NCBI RefSeq assembly: GCF_001420005.1
Contig: NZ_LJAK01000007.1
Coordinates: 115,919 to 179,918 of the forward strand
Direction of reading: 5' to 3'
Length of the DNA stretch: 64,000 nt
From: Loktanella sp. 3ANDIMAR09
Lineage (GTDB): Bacteria > Pseudomonadota > Alphaproteobacteria > Rhodobacterales > Rhodobacteraceae
The notes beneath the pieces are model-generated. The model saw nothing but the letters and a program-made list of their open reading frames with translations. It had not been told where the DNA came from and did no database searches. The position numbers were made by a program, and so were the translations under genes. This document shows, one piece after another, positions 19,342 to 30,850 of the stretch. The first letter of the stretch is position 1. Every line of letters begins with the position of its first letter.

Positions 19342-20270
19342 TAGCCTGCCGCCCTGTCAACGAGGTTCAAGGGCGGATCTCCGGCCTCGACCCGGCGGAC
19401 GTTCTCGGCAATCACCTGTGACGCCGAGGCCGCACGCGTGGTCGAGGCGATATGCGGCGTCACGACCACAGCCGGGTGCGCCCAATAGGGGTGATCTGCC
19501 GGGAGTGGTTCGGTGCGAAATGTGTCCAGCGTCGCCCCGGCAACATGTCCGCTGGCCAGTGCGGCGATCAGCGCATCATCGTCGATCAACCCGCCCCGGC
19601 CGGGGTTCAGCACATACGCCCCCGGGGCCAGCAGCGCCAGCCGCGCCGTATCCAGCGTGTTTTCGGTTTTTGGCGTCAACGGCAGCAACAGGATGACGAT
19701 TTCAGCACCCGCCAAGGCGCGGCCCAAGCCATCATCACCCGACAGACAGCGCAACCCCGCGATCTGTTTCGGACTGCGCGACCATCCGGTGACGGGAAAC
19801 CCCAATTGCGCCAGCGCGGACCCGCAGGCAGCGCCCAGCGCGCCCAACCCCAGCACGGTCACGGGACGGTCCTGCGCAAGTGGCGGATAGACCGTATTGC
19901 GCCAGACACCATCCTGGCCGGCAATATGCGCATCCATCCCTAAATGATGGCGCAGCGTATGTCCCACCACCCATTCCACCATGCCTTGGGTCAATGCAGG
20001 ATCCACCATCCGCGCCAGCAGCTGGGTCAGCGTCTTGTTTCCGACAATCGTCTCCACTCCAGCCCACAACCCCATGACCAGCCGGGTGCGCACGTAAGGC
20101 GTGAAATCCTTGACCGGGCCGTTGGGCGCAAAGACGATATAATTTACATCCTCTGGCGCATGTTCACGTGACAGCGAGACCGACAACCCGGCCTGCGCAA
20201 AGGCATCCTGCAAGGGTGCCGCATATTCATCCCACAGCGCGGGACGCGCGGAAAACAACACATTGATCAT
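19338..20270 (-). CDS. D-2-hydroxyacid dehydrogenase (glyoxylate/hydroxypyruvate reductase A type)
   Basis: 310 residues. The NAD(P) fold begins at [16 protein letters not shown]. Downstream blocks are the catalytic Arg in [10 protein letters not shown], the acid in [12 protein letters not shown] and the His in TPHIASTT. This matches GhrA, which reduces glyoxylate and hydroxypyruvate. Its ATG overlaps the rodA stop by four bases, so it is the last gene of the rod-shape operon. Confidence 0.9.
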   Translation of the reverse strand: MINVLFSARPALWDEYAAPLQDAFAQAGLSVSLSREHAPEDVNYIVFAPNGPVKDFTPYVRTRLVMGLWAGVETIVGNKTLTQLLARMVDPALTQGMVEWVVGHTLRHHLGMDAHIAGQDGVWRNTVYPPLAQDRPVTVLGLGALGAACGSALAQLGFPVTGWSRSPKQIAGLRCLSGDDGLGRALAGAEIVILLLPLTPKTENTLDTARLALLAPGAYVLNPGRGGLIDDDALIAALASGHVAGATLDTFRTEPLPADHPYWAHPAVVVTPHIASTTRAASASQVIAENVRRVEAGDPPLNLVDRAAGY

Positions 20271-21406
20271 CGTGGCTTGTGCACATGCGCGGATTGCACG
20301 AGGCCGAAGGCCACCAGCAGCACCAGCATTGCGGACCCACCATAGCTGACCAAGGGCAGCGGCACGCCGACCACGGGCGCCATGCCTGTCACCATCGCCA
20401 TATTGACCGCGAAAAACAAAAAGAACGACATGGCGATTCCCATCGTCAGCAAGGCGGCAAACCGGTCCTTGTTGGTCATCGCAGAGGCCAGACAGAACAG
20501 GATGATCAGCATGTACAGCCCCAACAGGCCAATGGCCCCGATGAAACCGAATTCCTCGGCCAGGGTGGTAAAGATGAAATCGGTGTGTTTTTCAGGCAGG
20601 AAATCCAGACTGCTCTGCGTGCCTTGCATGAAACCGCGTCCCGTCATGCCACCCGATCCCAGTGCGATCTTGGCCTGCGTGATGTGATACCCCGCCCCCA
20701 GCGGATCGTTCGACGGATCAAGAAAGGTATCGATCCGGCGGAACTGGTAGTCCTTCAACAATTGCCAGTCCGTGCCGCGCGACTGAAAAACCGCAAAGAT
20801 CGTGGCGATACCCGCACTAAAGACCGTCGCGAAATAGGCCCAATGCACCCCTGCAATGAACATGACTGTCGCCCCACCCAACAAGAGCAACAGTGCGGTC
20901 CCCAAATCAGGCTGGCCCAGGACCAGTGCCGTGGGAAACAGGATCAGTCCGACAGGCAGCGCCACCCACAGCGGATGCGATGTCTTGTGCGTCGGCAGCC
21001 AGTCATAATAGGCGGCCAGAAACATCACGAGCGTGATCTTCGTCAGTTCCGATGGCTGCAGACGCATGAACCCCAGATCGATCCAGCGCTGCGCACCCAT
21101 CCCCACGGAGCCGAAAAACTCGACCGCCAAGAGCAGCATGATCGAGACACCATAGGCCAGACCCGCCATGTTGCGCCAGAACCAGATCGGCACCATGCCG
21201 ACACCGATCATCAACACCATGCCCAGCGCAAAGCGTTTGACCTGCGGTTCCATCCAGGGTGTCGCAGATCCGCCTGCGACGGAATACAGCATCACGAAAC
21301 CCGCTGCACTGACGGCGAAAATCAGGGCGATGATCGGCCAGTTCAGATAGATCAGTTTGCGGAACCCGGTGGGAACGTATTGCGCATTGTTTGACAGGTA
21401 ACTCAT
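20267..21406 (-). CDS. rodA: Rod shape-determining peptidoglycan glycosyltransferase RodA
   Basis: 379 residues with about ten membrane helices, SEDS family. Recognised by QPDLGTALLLLLGG, the loop with QGTQSSLDFLPEKHTDFIF (catalytic-site and lipid II contacts) and the closing SYGGSAML. It polymerises glycan strands for side-wall growth with PBP2. Its ATG overlaps the mrdA stop by four bases and its own stop overlaps the dehydrogenase start, so expression is coupled. Confidence 0.96.
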   Translation of the reverse strand: MSYLSNNAQYVPTGFRKLIYLNWPIIALIFAVSAAGFVMLYSVAGGSATPWMEPQVKRFALGMVLMIGVGMVPIWFWRNMAGLAYGVSIMLLLAVEFFGSVGMGAQRWIDLGFMRLQPSELTKITLVMFLAAYYDWLPTHKTSHPLWVALPVGLILFPTALVLGQPDLGTALLLLLGGATVMFIAGVHWAYFATVFSAGIATIFAVFQSRGTDWQLLKDYQFRRIDTFLDPSNDPLGAGYHITQAKIALGSGGMTGRGFMQGTQSSLDFLPEKHTDFIFTTLAEEFGFIGAIGLLGLYMLIILFCLASAMTNKDRFAALLTMGIAMSFFLFFAVNMAMVTGMAPVVGVPLPLVSYGGSAMLVLLVAFGLVQSAHVHKPR

Positions 21407-23343
21407 GCGGGTGCGCTGCCTCGGTTGACGGTCGCGATCCGTTCCTCGATCCGCTTTTGCTGGTCGGCGATCCGCGCGCGATCGACGCTTGGATAGGCCT
21501 CCAGTGGTGGCGGCCCGTCATATAGGGCCTGTAGCAGGATATCACGGGCAATCGGTGCAGCAGCGGTTGATCCGCCGCCGCCGTGTTCGACCACGACCGA
21601 AATCGCGAATTTCGGATTTTCGACAGGCGCGTAGCTGACGAACAGCGCATGGTCGCGCCGTTCCCACGGCAGATCCTCGTTGCGGGTCACGCCGCGCGCA
21701 CGCTCTTCTGCGGTGATACGGCGCACCTGCGACGTTCCCGTCTTGCCGGCCATGGCCATACCCTCTGCCACGATCGCAGAGCGGTGCGCGGTGCCACGTG
21801 TATGGTTGACGACCGCATCCATCGACTGCCGTGTCCGGCGTAGCCAGTTTTCGTTGATCGGCAGCGGATCACCGATGCCAGAAGGTTGTTCCACACCGTC
21901 GATCGACTTGATCAGTCGCGGCGTGACCATGCGCCCCGTCGCAAGGCGCGCTGTCATCACGGCCAACTGCATGGGCGAGGCCAGAACATAGCCCTGCCCG
22001 ATCGACGCGTTGACAGTGTCACCGATGCGCCAGCTTTCGCCGCGCACGTCCTGTTTCCAAGCGCGGTCCGGGGCCAGCCCCTCTGCCACGGCGGACAGCG
22101 GCAGGTCATGCCGGACCCCCAGCCCCAACAGCCGCGCCATTTCCGCAATCTTGTCGATGCCGACCCTCTGACTGACCTCGTAGTAATAGCTGTCACACGA
22201 TTGCTTGAGGCTCTCGTGGTAATTCATGTTGCCGTGTCCAGCCCGTTTCCAGCAATGGAAACGCGTGCCCGACACGGTCATATGCCCGGGGCAGTAAACG
22301 GTTTCCTCGGGGCCGATCACGCCAGCCTCGAGGGCCGCAAGCGCGGTCACCATCTTGAACGTCGATCCCGGCGGATAGGTGCCCTGGATCGCCTTTGCCG
22401 CAAGCGGTCGATACTTGTTTTCGTTCAGATCGGTCCAATCCTTGACCGAAATGCCACGTACGAACATGTTCGGGTCGAATGACGGGGCAGAGGCAATGGC
22501 GCGCAGATCGCCGGTTTCGAGGTCGATCACGACGGCACCCGCGCTCTCGCCATCCATCCGGGCCTGCGCATAGGATTGCAGACGCTCGTCCAGACCCAGC
22601 TGAATGTCCTTGCCCGGTTCGCCTTCCTTGCGATCCAGCTCGCGCATGACCCGACCCAGGGCGTTGACCTCGATCCGCTTGGTCCCGGCGCTGCCGCGCA
22701 GCATGGCTTCCATCTTGTTCTCGACGCCGGTCTTGCCGATCTGGAATTTCGGGATCTGCAACAAGGGGTCCTTGTCGTCGATCCGGCTCAGATCATAGTC
22801 GCTCACAGGCCCCACATACCCGACCACATGGCCGACATCGCCGCCGTAGGGATAATGCCGCGATAACCCCACCTCGGCCGTGATGCCCGACAATGCAGGT
22901 GCATTCACGTTGATTGCCGCGACATCCTCCCAGGCCAAACGGTCAGCAATGATCACGGGAACAAAAGGCGATCTGCGATACATTTCTTCCTTGGCCCGGG
23001 CGATCACATCGGGGTCCAGATCGACAATCTGGGTCAGACGGTTCAACACTTCGTCAACGTCGCCTGCCTCCTCGCGGACCATGACGACACGGTAATTCTG
23101 TTCGTTTTCGGCCAAGGGGATTCCGTTACGGTCGAAAATCAACCCGCGCGCCGGTGGCAGCAGACGAATGTTGATCCGGTTTTCCTCGGCCAGCAGGCGA
23201 AACTGATCCGCCTGTTCCACCTGCATCGACTGCAACCGCCAGCCCAGCCCGCCCGCAATGCCCAATTGCGCGGCCCCGACGATCAGCGCGCGACGGCTGA
23301 CGGTGCGGCTGCTCAATTCGTTATCCTTGGGACCTTTTTTCAT
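21403..23343 (-). CDS. mrdA: Penicillin-binding protein 2 (rod-shape transpeptidase)
   Basis: 646 residues. One N-terminal membrane anchor (around residues 18-40) is followed by the pedestal domain and transpeptidase domain. Active-site motifs are STFK in PPGSTFKMV (nucleophile Ser), SCD in KQSCDSYYYEV and KTGT in MAGKTGTSQV. It cross-links the strands made by RodA in the elongasome. It overlaps mreD upstream and rodA downstream by four bases each. Beta-lactam target. Confidence 0.96.
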   Translation of the reverse strand: MKKGPKDNELSSRTVSRRALIVGAAQLGIAGGLGWRLQSMQVEQADQFRLLAEENRINIRLLPPARGLIFDRNGIPLAENEQNYRVVMVREEAGDVDEVLNRLTQIVDLDPDVIARAKEEMYRRSPFVPVIIADRLAWEDVAAINVNAPALSGITAEVGLSRHYPYGGDVGHVVGYVGPVSDYDLSRIDDKDPLLQIPKFQIGKTGVENKMEAMLRGSAGTKRIEVNALGRVMRELDRKEGEPGKDIQLGLDERLQSYAQARMDGESAGAVVIDLETGDLRAIASAPSFDPNMFVRGISVKDWTDLNENKYRPLAAKAIQGTYPPGSTFKMVTALAALEAGVIGPEETVYCPGHMTVSGTRFHCWKRAGHGNMNYHESLKQSCDSYYYEVSQRVGIDKIAEMARLLGLGVRHDLPLSAVAEGLAPDRAWKQDVRGESWRIGDTVNASIGQGYVLASPMQLAVMTARLATGRMVTPRLIKSIDGVEQPSGIGDPLPINENWLRRTRQSMDAVVNHTRGTAHRSAIVAEGMAMAGKTGTSQVRRITAEERARGVTRNEDLPWERRDHALFVSYAPVENPKFAISVVVEHGGGGSTAAAPIARDILLQALYDGPPPLEAYPSVDRARIADQQKRIEERIATVNRGSAPA

Positions 23344-23879
23344 AACTTATGTCCAAAACTGTCTGTCTGCCCCGGCGCCGGACGGGTGATGCCGAAAATG
23401 AGCTGCGCCACCAGGACCACCACCGGATAGGCCACGATCGTCATGACCATCTGGATCAACGTCAGCGCAAGCGGTGCCTGCGGCACGACAGTGATCGCCA
23501 GGATCAACCGATAGCCCAGTGTAATCGCCACGATACCCAATGATACCGTACCCCATTCCAACAACAAAGGCACGTTGCGCAGCCCACGCGATTGTGCGCG
23601 CAACATTTCGCTGAGGATGCAGACCAGCGCCGCCCACAGCCCGGGCGGTCGCTGAAACAACAGGTCCGCCAGCAGGAATACCACCATGATCAACCCGAAC
23701 GGCAGGTAGTCAGGGCGCCGGGCGGCATAGGCCAACGTCACCAGCAACAAAAGATCGGGCCCGGTAAATCTGACCGGGATCGCGTTCAGCGGCATCAGCT
23801 GCACGAAAAAGATCACGGCGACGAGCCCGACATATTTGAATCGGCCCGCCCAGATGCGCGATGTCGGTGTTTCAGCCAT
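23340..23879 (-). CDS. mreD: Rod shape-determining protein MreD
   Basis: 179 residues with five to six membrane segments and little else, as expected for MreD. Start at 23879 (MAETPTSRIW) overlaps the last eight bases of mreC; the open frame reaches further up but lies inside mreC. MreD links MreC to the PBP2/RodA synthase. Identification rests partly on position between mreC and mrdA. Confidence 0.88.
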   Translation of the reverse strand: MAETPTSRIWAGRFKYVGLVAVIFFVQLMPLNAIPVRFTGPDLLLLVTLAYAARRPDYLPFGLIMVVFLLADLLFQRPPGLWAALVCILSEMLRAQSRGLRNVPLLLEWGTVSLGIVAITLGYRLILAITVVPQAPLALTLIQMVMTIVAYPVVVLVAQLIFGITRPAPGQTDSFGHKL

Positions 23880-24780
23880 CCGTTGCCTGCGCGCTAGCCG
23901 GCAGGATCGGGCCAAAGCGTGCAGGCTCTGTCGCAAGAAGGCCGCCGGGATCGGTGATGACCTCGTGGGGTCGGGCGCGCAGGATCCGCAGGAATTCCAG
24001 CCTCTCGAAATCGGCAGACAATCGCACGCGCAGCCGCCGGTCGCTGCCAAGTGCGACCTGCCCGACCAGCAGATCGGCCGGGAACACGCCGCCATCACCG
24101 GAACTGACCACACGGTCACCGGGGCGCACGGCATCGGGGTTTTCCAGAAATTCGATCGGCGGGTTCAGCGTGTTGTCACCTGCAAGGATCGCCTTTTGCC
24201 CGGATGGCTGGATGGTCACCGGGATGCGGCTGGAGGTGTCGGTCAGCAAAATGACGCGACTGGTCTGATCCGCCATGCCGCTGATCCGCCCGACCAGCCC
24301 GATACCATCCATCGCGGGCCAGCCGTCCTCGATCCCGTCACGCTTGCCGACATTCAACAGAACGGATTGGCGAAACGGCGATCCGCTGTCGGTCATGACG
24401 ACGCCGGTGATATACGTCAGCTGCGGGTCAAGCTGGACATTGTTCAGTTCCAGCAGACGCGCGTTTTCCTGTTCCAGCTGAAGTGCCGCCTCTTTCCAGG
24501 CCTTCATCTGCTGCAACTCGCGACGCAGGTCGCTGTTCTGTTCTGACAGGGCCTGATAGCTGCGGAAATCGTTTACCAGCCCGATCACACCGGTCACAGG
24601 TGCCATGGCCCAGTCGAAATTCGGCACGACCCGGTCGATCACGGCTAGCCTGAACCGTTCGACCCGCGGACTGTCGATCCGCCAGACCAGAAACACGGCA
24701 AGCAACGCGACGATACCCACCGCAACCAACAGGCGACGAAGCGGGGTCGTGAAATCCTCAGAGTTCCGGTCGCGGGCCAA
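23872..24780 (-). CDS. mreC: Rod shape-determining protein MreC
   Basis: 302 residues. One N-terminal membrane helix (about 17-35), a coiled coil (about 70-105, rich in Glu/Gln/Leu) and two beta-barrel domains follow. TSRVILLTDTSSRIPV is the family core. I choose the TTG at 24780 because GGGAG lies six bases upstream; the TTG at 24786 would sit directly on that site. MreC scaffolds PBP2 in the periplasm. It follows mreB by 22 bases. Confidence 0.92.
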   Translation of the reverse strand: MARDRNSEDFTTPLRRLLVAVGIVALLAVFLVWRIDSPRVERFRLAVIDRVVPNFDWAMAPVTGVIGLVNDFRSYQALSEQNSDLRRELQQMKAWKEAALQLEQENARLLELNNVQLDPQLTYITGVVMTDSGSPFRQSVLLNVGKRDGIEDGWPAMDGIGLVGRISGMADQTSRVILLTDTSSRIPVTIQPSGQKAILAGDNTLNPPIEFLENPDAVRPGDRVVSSGDGGVFPADLLVGQVALGSDRRLRVRLSADFERLEFLRILRARPHEVITDPGGLLATEPARFGPILPASAQATDG

Positions 24781-24802
24781 ACACAACTCCCGTCAGGTCA
24801 GA

Positions 24803-26109
<1,307 letters not shown>

Positions 26110-26138
26110 GCCGGCCCACCACATCGTGGTGGACCGGC
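26110..26138 (-). terminator. Imperfect hairpin after leuA
   Basis: About 12 paired bases with one C-A mismatch and an ATC loop, seven bases past the leuA stop. No T-run follows on the minus strand, so termination is only probable. Confidence 0.45.
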
Positions 26139-26144
26139 TACAGC

Positions 26145-27704
26145 TCATGCGCCTGCGTCTTTGTAGCTGACGCCTTTTGTGTCGTAATCGACGCCGGTTT
26201 GTTCACGACGGACGATCAGCCTGTTCAGCGCATTGACATAGGCCTTTGCACTTGCGACGACCGTGTCCGTATCCGCTGACTGACCGGTCGCGATACGTCC
26301 GTCCTCTTCGAGGCGAACCGAAACGGTCGCCTGTGCATCAGTGCCCTCGGTGACGGCATTCACCTGGTACAATTGCAGCCGCCCACCATGCGGGAACAAT
26401 GATTTCACCGCGTTGAAGGCCGCGTCGACAGGACCATCGCCACGCGTCGTCACCTCTTTGGAGGCACCGCCAATCAGCATTTTCATCTGTGCTTCTGCCG
26501 GGCCGCCGGTGCCGCAGACAACGCGCAGGTCGGTCAACTTCAGATGGTCTTCGGCCCCTTCGTTGATCCGCATCAACGCAATCAGGTCGTCGTCGAACAC
26601 TTCCTTTTTGCGGTCGGCCAATTCCTTGAACCTGACAAAAACGTCCTTGAGCTGGTTGTCACCCACCACGTAGCCCAGCTCGTCCAGCTTGGCGCGCAAG
26701 GCGGCACGACCGGAATGTTTGCCCAGCGGCAAGGACGTGCCGGACAGGCCCACGTCCTCAGGGCGCATCACCTCAAAGGTTTCGCGGTTTTTCAGCATGC
26801 CGTCCTGATGGATCCCGGATTCATGGGCAAAGGCGTTCTTGCCGACGATTGCCTTGTTGAACTGCACAGGAAAACCAGAGACCGTCGCCACACGACGCGA
26901 GATGGCCATGATCTTGCGGGTATCGATCTTGGTCTCGTAGGGGATGATGTCCTGGCGGACCTTCATCGCCATGACCACCTCTTCGAGGGCTGTATTGCCT
27001 GCACGTTCGCCCAGACCGTTGATCGTGCATTCGATCTGGCGCGCGCCGCCCGCCACGGCAGCAAGCGAATTGGCCGTCGCCAGCCCCAGGTCATTGTGGC
27101 AATGCGTGGCAAAGATCACCTCGTCCGCACCATCGACCTCGGCAATCAGCCGCCGGATCAGATCGGCAGATTCAACGGGGGCCGTATAGCCGACCGTATC
27201 GGGGATGTTGATCGTCGTTGCCCCTGCCTTAATCGCGATGTCGACCGTGCGTTTGAGAAACTCCCATTCCGTGCGGGTGGCGTCCATCGACGACCATTGC
27301 ACGTTGTCGCACAGGTTGCGGGCATGGGTCACGCAGTCGTGGATGCGTTCGGCCATCTGGTCCATGTCCAGATTCGGGATCGCACGGTGCAGTGGCGAAG
27401 TGCCGATGAATGTGTGGATCCGCGGGCGTGCCGCATGTTTGACGGCCTCCCAGCAGCGGTCGATATCCTTGAAATTGGCGCGGCTGAGGCCGCAGATCAC
27501 GCTGTTCTTGGACAGGCGCGCGATATCGGAAACGGCGGCGAAATCGCCCTCTGATGCGATGGGAAATCCAGCCTCGATGATATCGACGCCCATGTCATCA
27601 AGCATGGCGGCAATTTCAAGTTTCTCGCTGTGGGTCATCGTGGCACCCGGGGATTGTTCCCCGTCGCGCAAGGTGGTGTCGAAAATGTAAACGCGGTCGG
27701 TCAT
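26145..27704 (-). CDS. leuA: 2-isopropylmalate synthase
   Basis: 519 residues. The N-terminal TIM barrel has [12 protein letters not shown] near residue 9 (metal and substrate binding), [12 protein letters not shown] near 200 and LGERAGN. The C-terminal LeuA dimer domain (from about 390) is the leucine feedback site. It condenses acetyl-CoA with 2-ketoisovalerate in the first committed step of leucine synthesis. A 25-codon Leu-rich leader lies upstream (27782-27859), suggesting attenuation. Confidence 0.97.
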   Translation of the reverse strand: MTDRVYIFDTTLRDGEQSPGATMTHSEKLEIAAMLDDMGVDIIEAGFPIASEGDFAAVSDIARLSKNSVICGLSRANFKDIDRCWEAVKHAARPRIHTFIGTSPLHRAIPNLDMDQMAERIHDCVTHARNLCDNVQWSSMDATRTEWEFLKRTVDIAIKAGATTINIPDTVGYTAPVESADLIRRLIAEVDGADEVIFATHCHNDLGLATANSLAAVAGGARQIECTINGLGERAGNTALEEVVMAMKVRQDIIPYETKIDTRKIMAISRRVATVSGFPVQFNKAIVGKNAFAHESGIHQDGMLKNRETFEVMRPEDVGLSGTSLPLGKHSGRAALRAKLDELGYVVGDNQLKDVFVRFKELADRKKEVFDDDLIALMRINEGAEDHLKLTDLRVVCGTGGPAEAQMKMLIGGASKEVTTRGDGPVDAAFNAVKSLFPHGGRLQLYQVNAVTEGTDAQATVSVRLEEDGRIATGQSADTDTVVASAKAYVNALNRLIVRREQTGVDYDTKGVSYKDAGA

Positions 27705-27738
27705 TGGTTCGGTCCTGAACGGCTATCTGTTGGGGGTG

Positions 27739-27773
27739 GTCGGCGCTGGCACTGTCCGAGCGGTCGCGCCGAC
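27739..27773 (-). promoter_or_regulatory. Stem-loop between leader peptide and leuA
   Basis: A perfect 8-bp stem GTCGGCGC/GCGCCGAC closes a 19-base loop just after the leader stop. A competing pairing CTGTC/GGACAG exists within it. No U-run follows on the minus strand, so a classical terminator is not shown. The GTTC-AGGACC-GAAC hairpin next to the leuA ATG could hide its ribosome site. Confidence 0.4.
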
Positions 27774-27781
27774 AGGCACGC

Positions 27782-27859
27782 TCAGACGTGGTTCAGGCGT
27801 AGGGCACGCAGGGTCAGACCCGACAGGGTCGCCAAAAACATATGATCTCGTGCGCTCAT
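27782..27859 (-). CDS. leuL: Probable leucine operon leader peptide
   Basis: A 25-codon frame, six codons of which are leucine (residues 9, 12, 15, 17, 20 and 22, including one rare CTA), ending 77 bases before the leuA start. Leader peptides of this kind couple leucyl-tRNA supply to leuA expression in proteobacteria. The start ATG lies eight bases below a TATAGT box, so the transcript would begin at or very near the ATG (leaderless). Position, Leu content and adjacent stem-loops are direct observations; regulation is inferred. Confidence 0.6.
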   Translation of the reverse strand: MSARDHMFLATLSGLTLRALRLNHV

Positions 27860-27866
27860 GCGTCGC

Positions 27867-27894
27867 ACTATAGCGGCTGTGTCCCGCTTGAAAA
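27867..27894 (-). promoter_or_regulatory. Candidate promoter of the leuA leader
   Basis: Minus-strand TTTTCA, 16-base spacer, TATAGT. Transcription would start at about 27859, the first base of the leader ATG. Confidence 0.5.
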
Positions 27895-28003
27895 GGGCGT
27901 TTTGCCGCTGGGGGCCTTGCCCCCGGCCCTGCGGGCCTCCCCGCGGATATTTTTGACCAGAAGAAGAATGGAATGCCGCGCGCGGTGATCTAGGTCTGCC
28001 TTT

Positions 28004-28690
28004 ATGACACAGACATTGATTATCACAGGTGCAGCATCTGGAATCGGACGGGGGATCGCGCAGGACTATGCCGGTCGCGGCTGGCGGGTCTTTGGGTTGG
28101 ATGTTGATCCCATAGCCATTGACGGCGTGACCGGCATCCTCTGCGATGTGGGGGATGAGGATCAGGTCGCGGCGGCCTTTGCGCAGATTGACCGCTGCGA
28201 TTTGCTGGTCAACAACGCAGGCGTTGCCGATCCGCACCGTGGTCCGATCGAGGATCTTTCGCTTGCCGATTGGCGGCGCGTGACCGACAGCCATCTGACC
28301 GGTGCCTTTCTGGTCACACGCGCAGCCGTGCCACTGCTGCGCGCGCGGCAGGGAGCGATCGTGAACATGACATCGACCCGCGCGCAAATGTCGGAGCCTT
28401 ATTCCGAGGCCTACGCCGCATCCAAGGGGGGGATGTCGGCGCTGACCCATGCGCTGGCGATTTCGCTTGGCCCCGACATTCGCGTGAACGCCGTCGCCCC
28501 GGGCTGGATCGTGACCAACGGCTGGGACGATCTGCGCGATGTGGACCACGACCAGCATCCCGTCGGCCGTGCAGGCCGGGTCGAGGACGTCACGCAAACC
28601 GTCCGCTGGTTGCAGGAGGCGGGATTTGTGACCGGTCAGGTCGTCACCGTTGACGGTGGCGTGACAAGAAAGATGATCTATGCCGCATAA
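28004..28690 (+). CDS. Short-chain dehydrogenase/reductase
   Basis: 228 residues, classical SDR. Cofactor motif TGAASGIGRG near residue 8, NNAG in LLVNNAGVA, and the catalytic YAASK with upstream Ser in MTSTRAQ. The end motif FVTGQVVTVDGG is typical. NAD(P)-dependent oxidation or reduction of an unknown substrate. It overlaps the next SDR gene by 11 bases, so the three genes to 30850 form one operon. Confidence 0.9.
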   Translation: MTQTLIITGAASGIGRGIAQDYAGRGWRVFGLDVDPIAIDGVTGILCDVGDEDQVAAAFAQIDRCDLLVNNAGVADPHRGPIEDLSLADWRRVTDSHLTGAFLVTRAAVPLLRARQGAIVNMTSTRAQMSEPYSEAYAASKGGMSALTHALAISLGPDIRVNAVAPGWIVTNGWDDLRDVDHDQHPVGRAGRVEDVTQTVRWLQEAGFVTGQVVTVDGGVTRKMIYAA

Positions 28691-29336
28691 TGCCCTCGTC
28701 ATTGGTGCCTCTGGCGGCATCGGACAGGCCGTGACTGACGCCTTGCGCACGCGCGGCGCTACGGTCACGACCCTGTCGCGCAGCGCGGACGGGTTCGATG
28801 TGACCGACCCCGCATCCGTGGCCCGGCATCTGGACGCGCTTGATGGTCCTTTCGACCTGGTGTTCGTGGCCGTCGGTGTTCTGGGCACACCGGAAAAGTC
28901 CCTTGGTGCAATCGAGGCGGACGCCATGGCCCGGGTCATGGCGGTGAATGCCATCGGTCCAGCGCTGATCTTGCGACACATCGGCCGGTTGCTGCCCCGC
29001 AGTACCCCTTCGGTCTGTGCCGTGCTGTCGGCGCGCGTCGGATCCATCGGCGACAACCGGATCGGCGGGTGGTATTCCTACCGCGCATCCAAGGCCGCGC
29101 TGAACCAGATCGTGCACGGCGCGGCGATCGAACTTGGTCGTTCGCACAAGCAATCCTGCGTCGTGGCCCTGCATCCCGGCACGGTCGAGACACCCTTTAC
29201 CGCCGACTATGCGGGCCATCACAAAACCGTAGCGGCATCCCAGGCAGCTGCAAACCTGCTGGGCGTGATCGACGACCTTGGCACTGATAAATCGGGCCAA
29301 TTCTTTGATTATGCCGGAAAGACCATCCCATGGTAG
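28680..29336 (+). CDS. Short-chain dehydrogenase/reductase (CsgA-like)
   Basis: 218 residues. Cofactor motif GASGGIGQAV near residue 8 and catalytic YSYRASKAALN. It is unusually short and lacks the common NNAG (VGVLGT instead), like the C-factor/CsgA subgroup often beside photolyase genes. Substrate unknown. It overlaps the photolyase start by seven bases. Confidence 0.88.
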   Translation: MPHNALVIGASGGIGQAVTDALRTRGATVTTLSRSADGFDVTDPASVARHLDALDGPFDLVFVAVGVLGTPEKSLGAIEADAMARVMAVNAIGPALILRHIGRLLPRSTPSVCAVLSARVGSIGDNRIGGWYSYRASKAALNQIVHGAAIELGRSHKQSCVVALHPGTVETPFTADYAGHHKTVAASQAAANLLGVIDDLGTDKSGQFFDYAGKTIPW

Positions 29337-30850
29337 ATCTCGTTCTCGTCTTGGGTGACCAGCTGTCGCCCGAACTCTCTGCGCTGCAAAAGGCCAGCAA
29401 ATCGACCGACATCGTCGTCATGGCCGAGGTCGCGGACGAGGCGAGCTATGTGGCGCACCACCCCAAGAAGATTGCGTTCCTCTTTGCATCCATGCGGAAA
29501 TTCGCAGCACAGCTGCGCGCGGAGGGATGGACCGTCGACTATACCAAACTGGGCGAGGGATCCGATTCCATCTGCGGTGTCCTGATGCGCGCAGCCGATG
29601 AACACGGCGCGAACCGCGTGCTGGCGACGGAACCCGGCGAATGGCGGCTGATCGAGGCGTTGCGTCACTGCCCAGTGACCGTCGAACAACTGCCCGACGA
29701 CCGTTTCATCGCCTCGCACAAGGAATTCGAAGGCTGGGCCGAGGGGCGCAAGGCGCTGCGGATGGAGTATTTCTACCGTGACATGCGCCGCAAGACTGGC
29801 CTGATGATGGACGGCGACACCCCCGCCGGTGGCCAATGGAACTATGACGAGGACAATCGCAAGCCGCCGCCAGAGGGGATCGATTTCGCGGGTCCAATGC
29901 GTTTCACCCCCGACGAGACCGTCGAAGAGGTGCTGCAACTGGTCGAACGCCGTTTCGGCAATTCATTCGGCGACCTGCGACCGTTCTGGTTTGCAACAGA
30001 TCGCGGTCAGGCCCGTCAACACCTGGCCCATTGGGTGAAAAAAGGACTGCCCGATTTCGGCACCTATCAGGACGCCATGATGGACGACGAAAGGTTCATG
30101 TATCATTCCATCGTTGGCCTTTATATCAACGCAGGTCTCTTGAACCCGATGGAGGTTTGCAAAGCGGTCGAAAAGGCCTGGCAGGACGGCGATGTGCCGA
30201 TCAATGCGGCCGAAGGTTTCATTCGCCAGATCATCGGCTGGCGCGAATACATCCGCGGGATCTATTTCCGAGAAGGCCCTGACTATATCCATCGCAACGG
30301 GCTGGACCACACCCGTGACCTACCCGGTCTGTACTGGGGCGATGCGACCGACATGCGCTGCATGTCCCGCGCCATCGCACAGACCAAGGAAGAGGCATAC
30401 GCCCACCATATCCAGCGCCTGATGGTGACCGGGAATTTTGCCCTGCTGGCCGGGATCGATCCGTTTCAGGTCCATGAATGGTACCTGCGCGTTTACGCCG
30501 ACGCCTATGAATGGGTCGAGGCACCAAACGTCATCGGCATGAGCCAGTTCGCGGACGGCGGGATCATCGCCAGCAAACCCTACGTGAGTTCCGGCAATTA
30601 CATCCACAAGATGTCGGACTACTGCGGGTCCTGCGCCTATTCGGTGACCAAGAAAACTGGCAAGGGCGCCTGCCCTTTCAACCTGCTGTATTGGCATTTC
30701 ATGGACCGTCACCGCGAAAAATTCGCGTCCAACAACCGTATCGGACGGATCTACGGCACATGGGACCGGATGGACGACGCCAAAAAGGAAACGATCCTGT
30801 CAGAGGCGCAGGCTTTCCTCGATCGGATGGACGCAGGAGAGACGGTCTAG
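29330..30850 (+). CDS. FeS-type bacterial cryptochrome/(6-4) photolyase
   Basis: 506 residues of the deoxyribodipyrimidine photolyase-related family (PhrB/CryB). The N-terminal Rossmann domain begins VLVLGDQLS; the C-terminal helical FAD domain contains GFIRQIIGWREYIRG and the Cys-rich YCGSCAYSV...GACPFN segment, which with an upstream Cys (MRCMSR) binds a 4Fe-4S cluster. Members repair (6-4) photoproducts or act as blue-light regulators, as CryB does in Rhodobacter. Which applies here is not visible. Confidence 0.93.
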   Translation: MVDLVLVLGDQLSPELSALQKASKSTDIVVMAEVADEASYVAHHPKKIAFLFASMRKFAAQLRAEGWTVDYTKLGEGSDSICGVLMRAADEHGANRVLATEPGEWRLIEALRHCPVTVEQLPDDRFIASHKEFEGWAEGRKALRMEYFYRDMRRKTGLMMDGDTPAGGQWNYDEDNRKPPPEGIDFAGPMRFTPDETVEEVLQLVERRFGNSFGDLRPFWFATDRGQARQHLAHWVKKGLPDFGTYQDAMMDDERFMYHSIVGLYINAGLLNPMEVCKAVEKAWQDGDVPINAAEGFIRQIIGWREYIRGIYFREGPDYIHRNGLDHTRDLPGLYWGDATDMRCMSRAIAQTKEEAYAHHIQRLMVTGNFALLAGIDPFQVHEWYLRVYADAYEWVEAPNVIGMSQFADGGIIASKPYVSSGNYIHKMSDYCGSCAYSVTKKTGKGACPFNLLYWHFMDRHREKFASNNRIGRIYGTWDRMDDAKKETILSEAQAFLDRMDAGETV

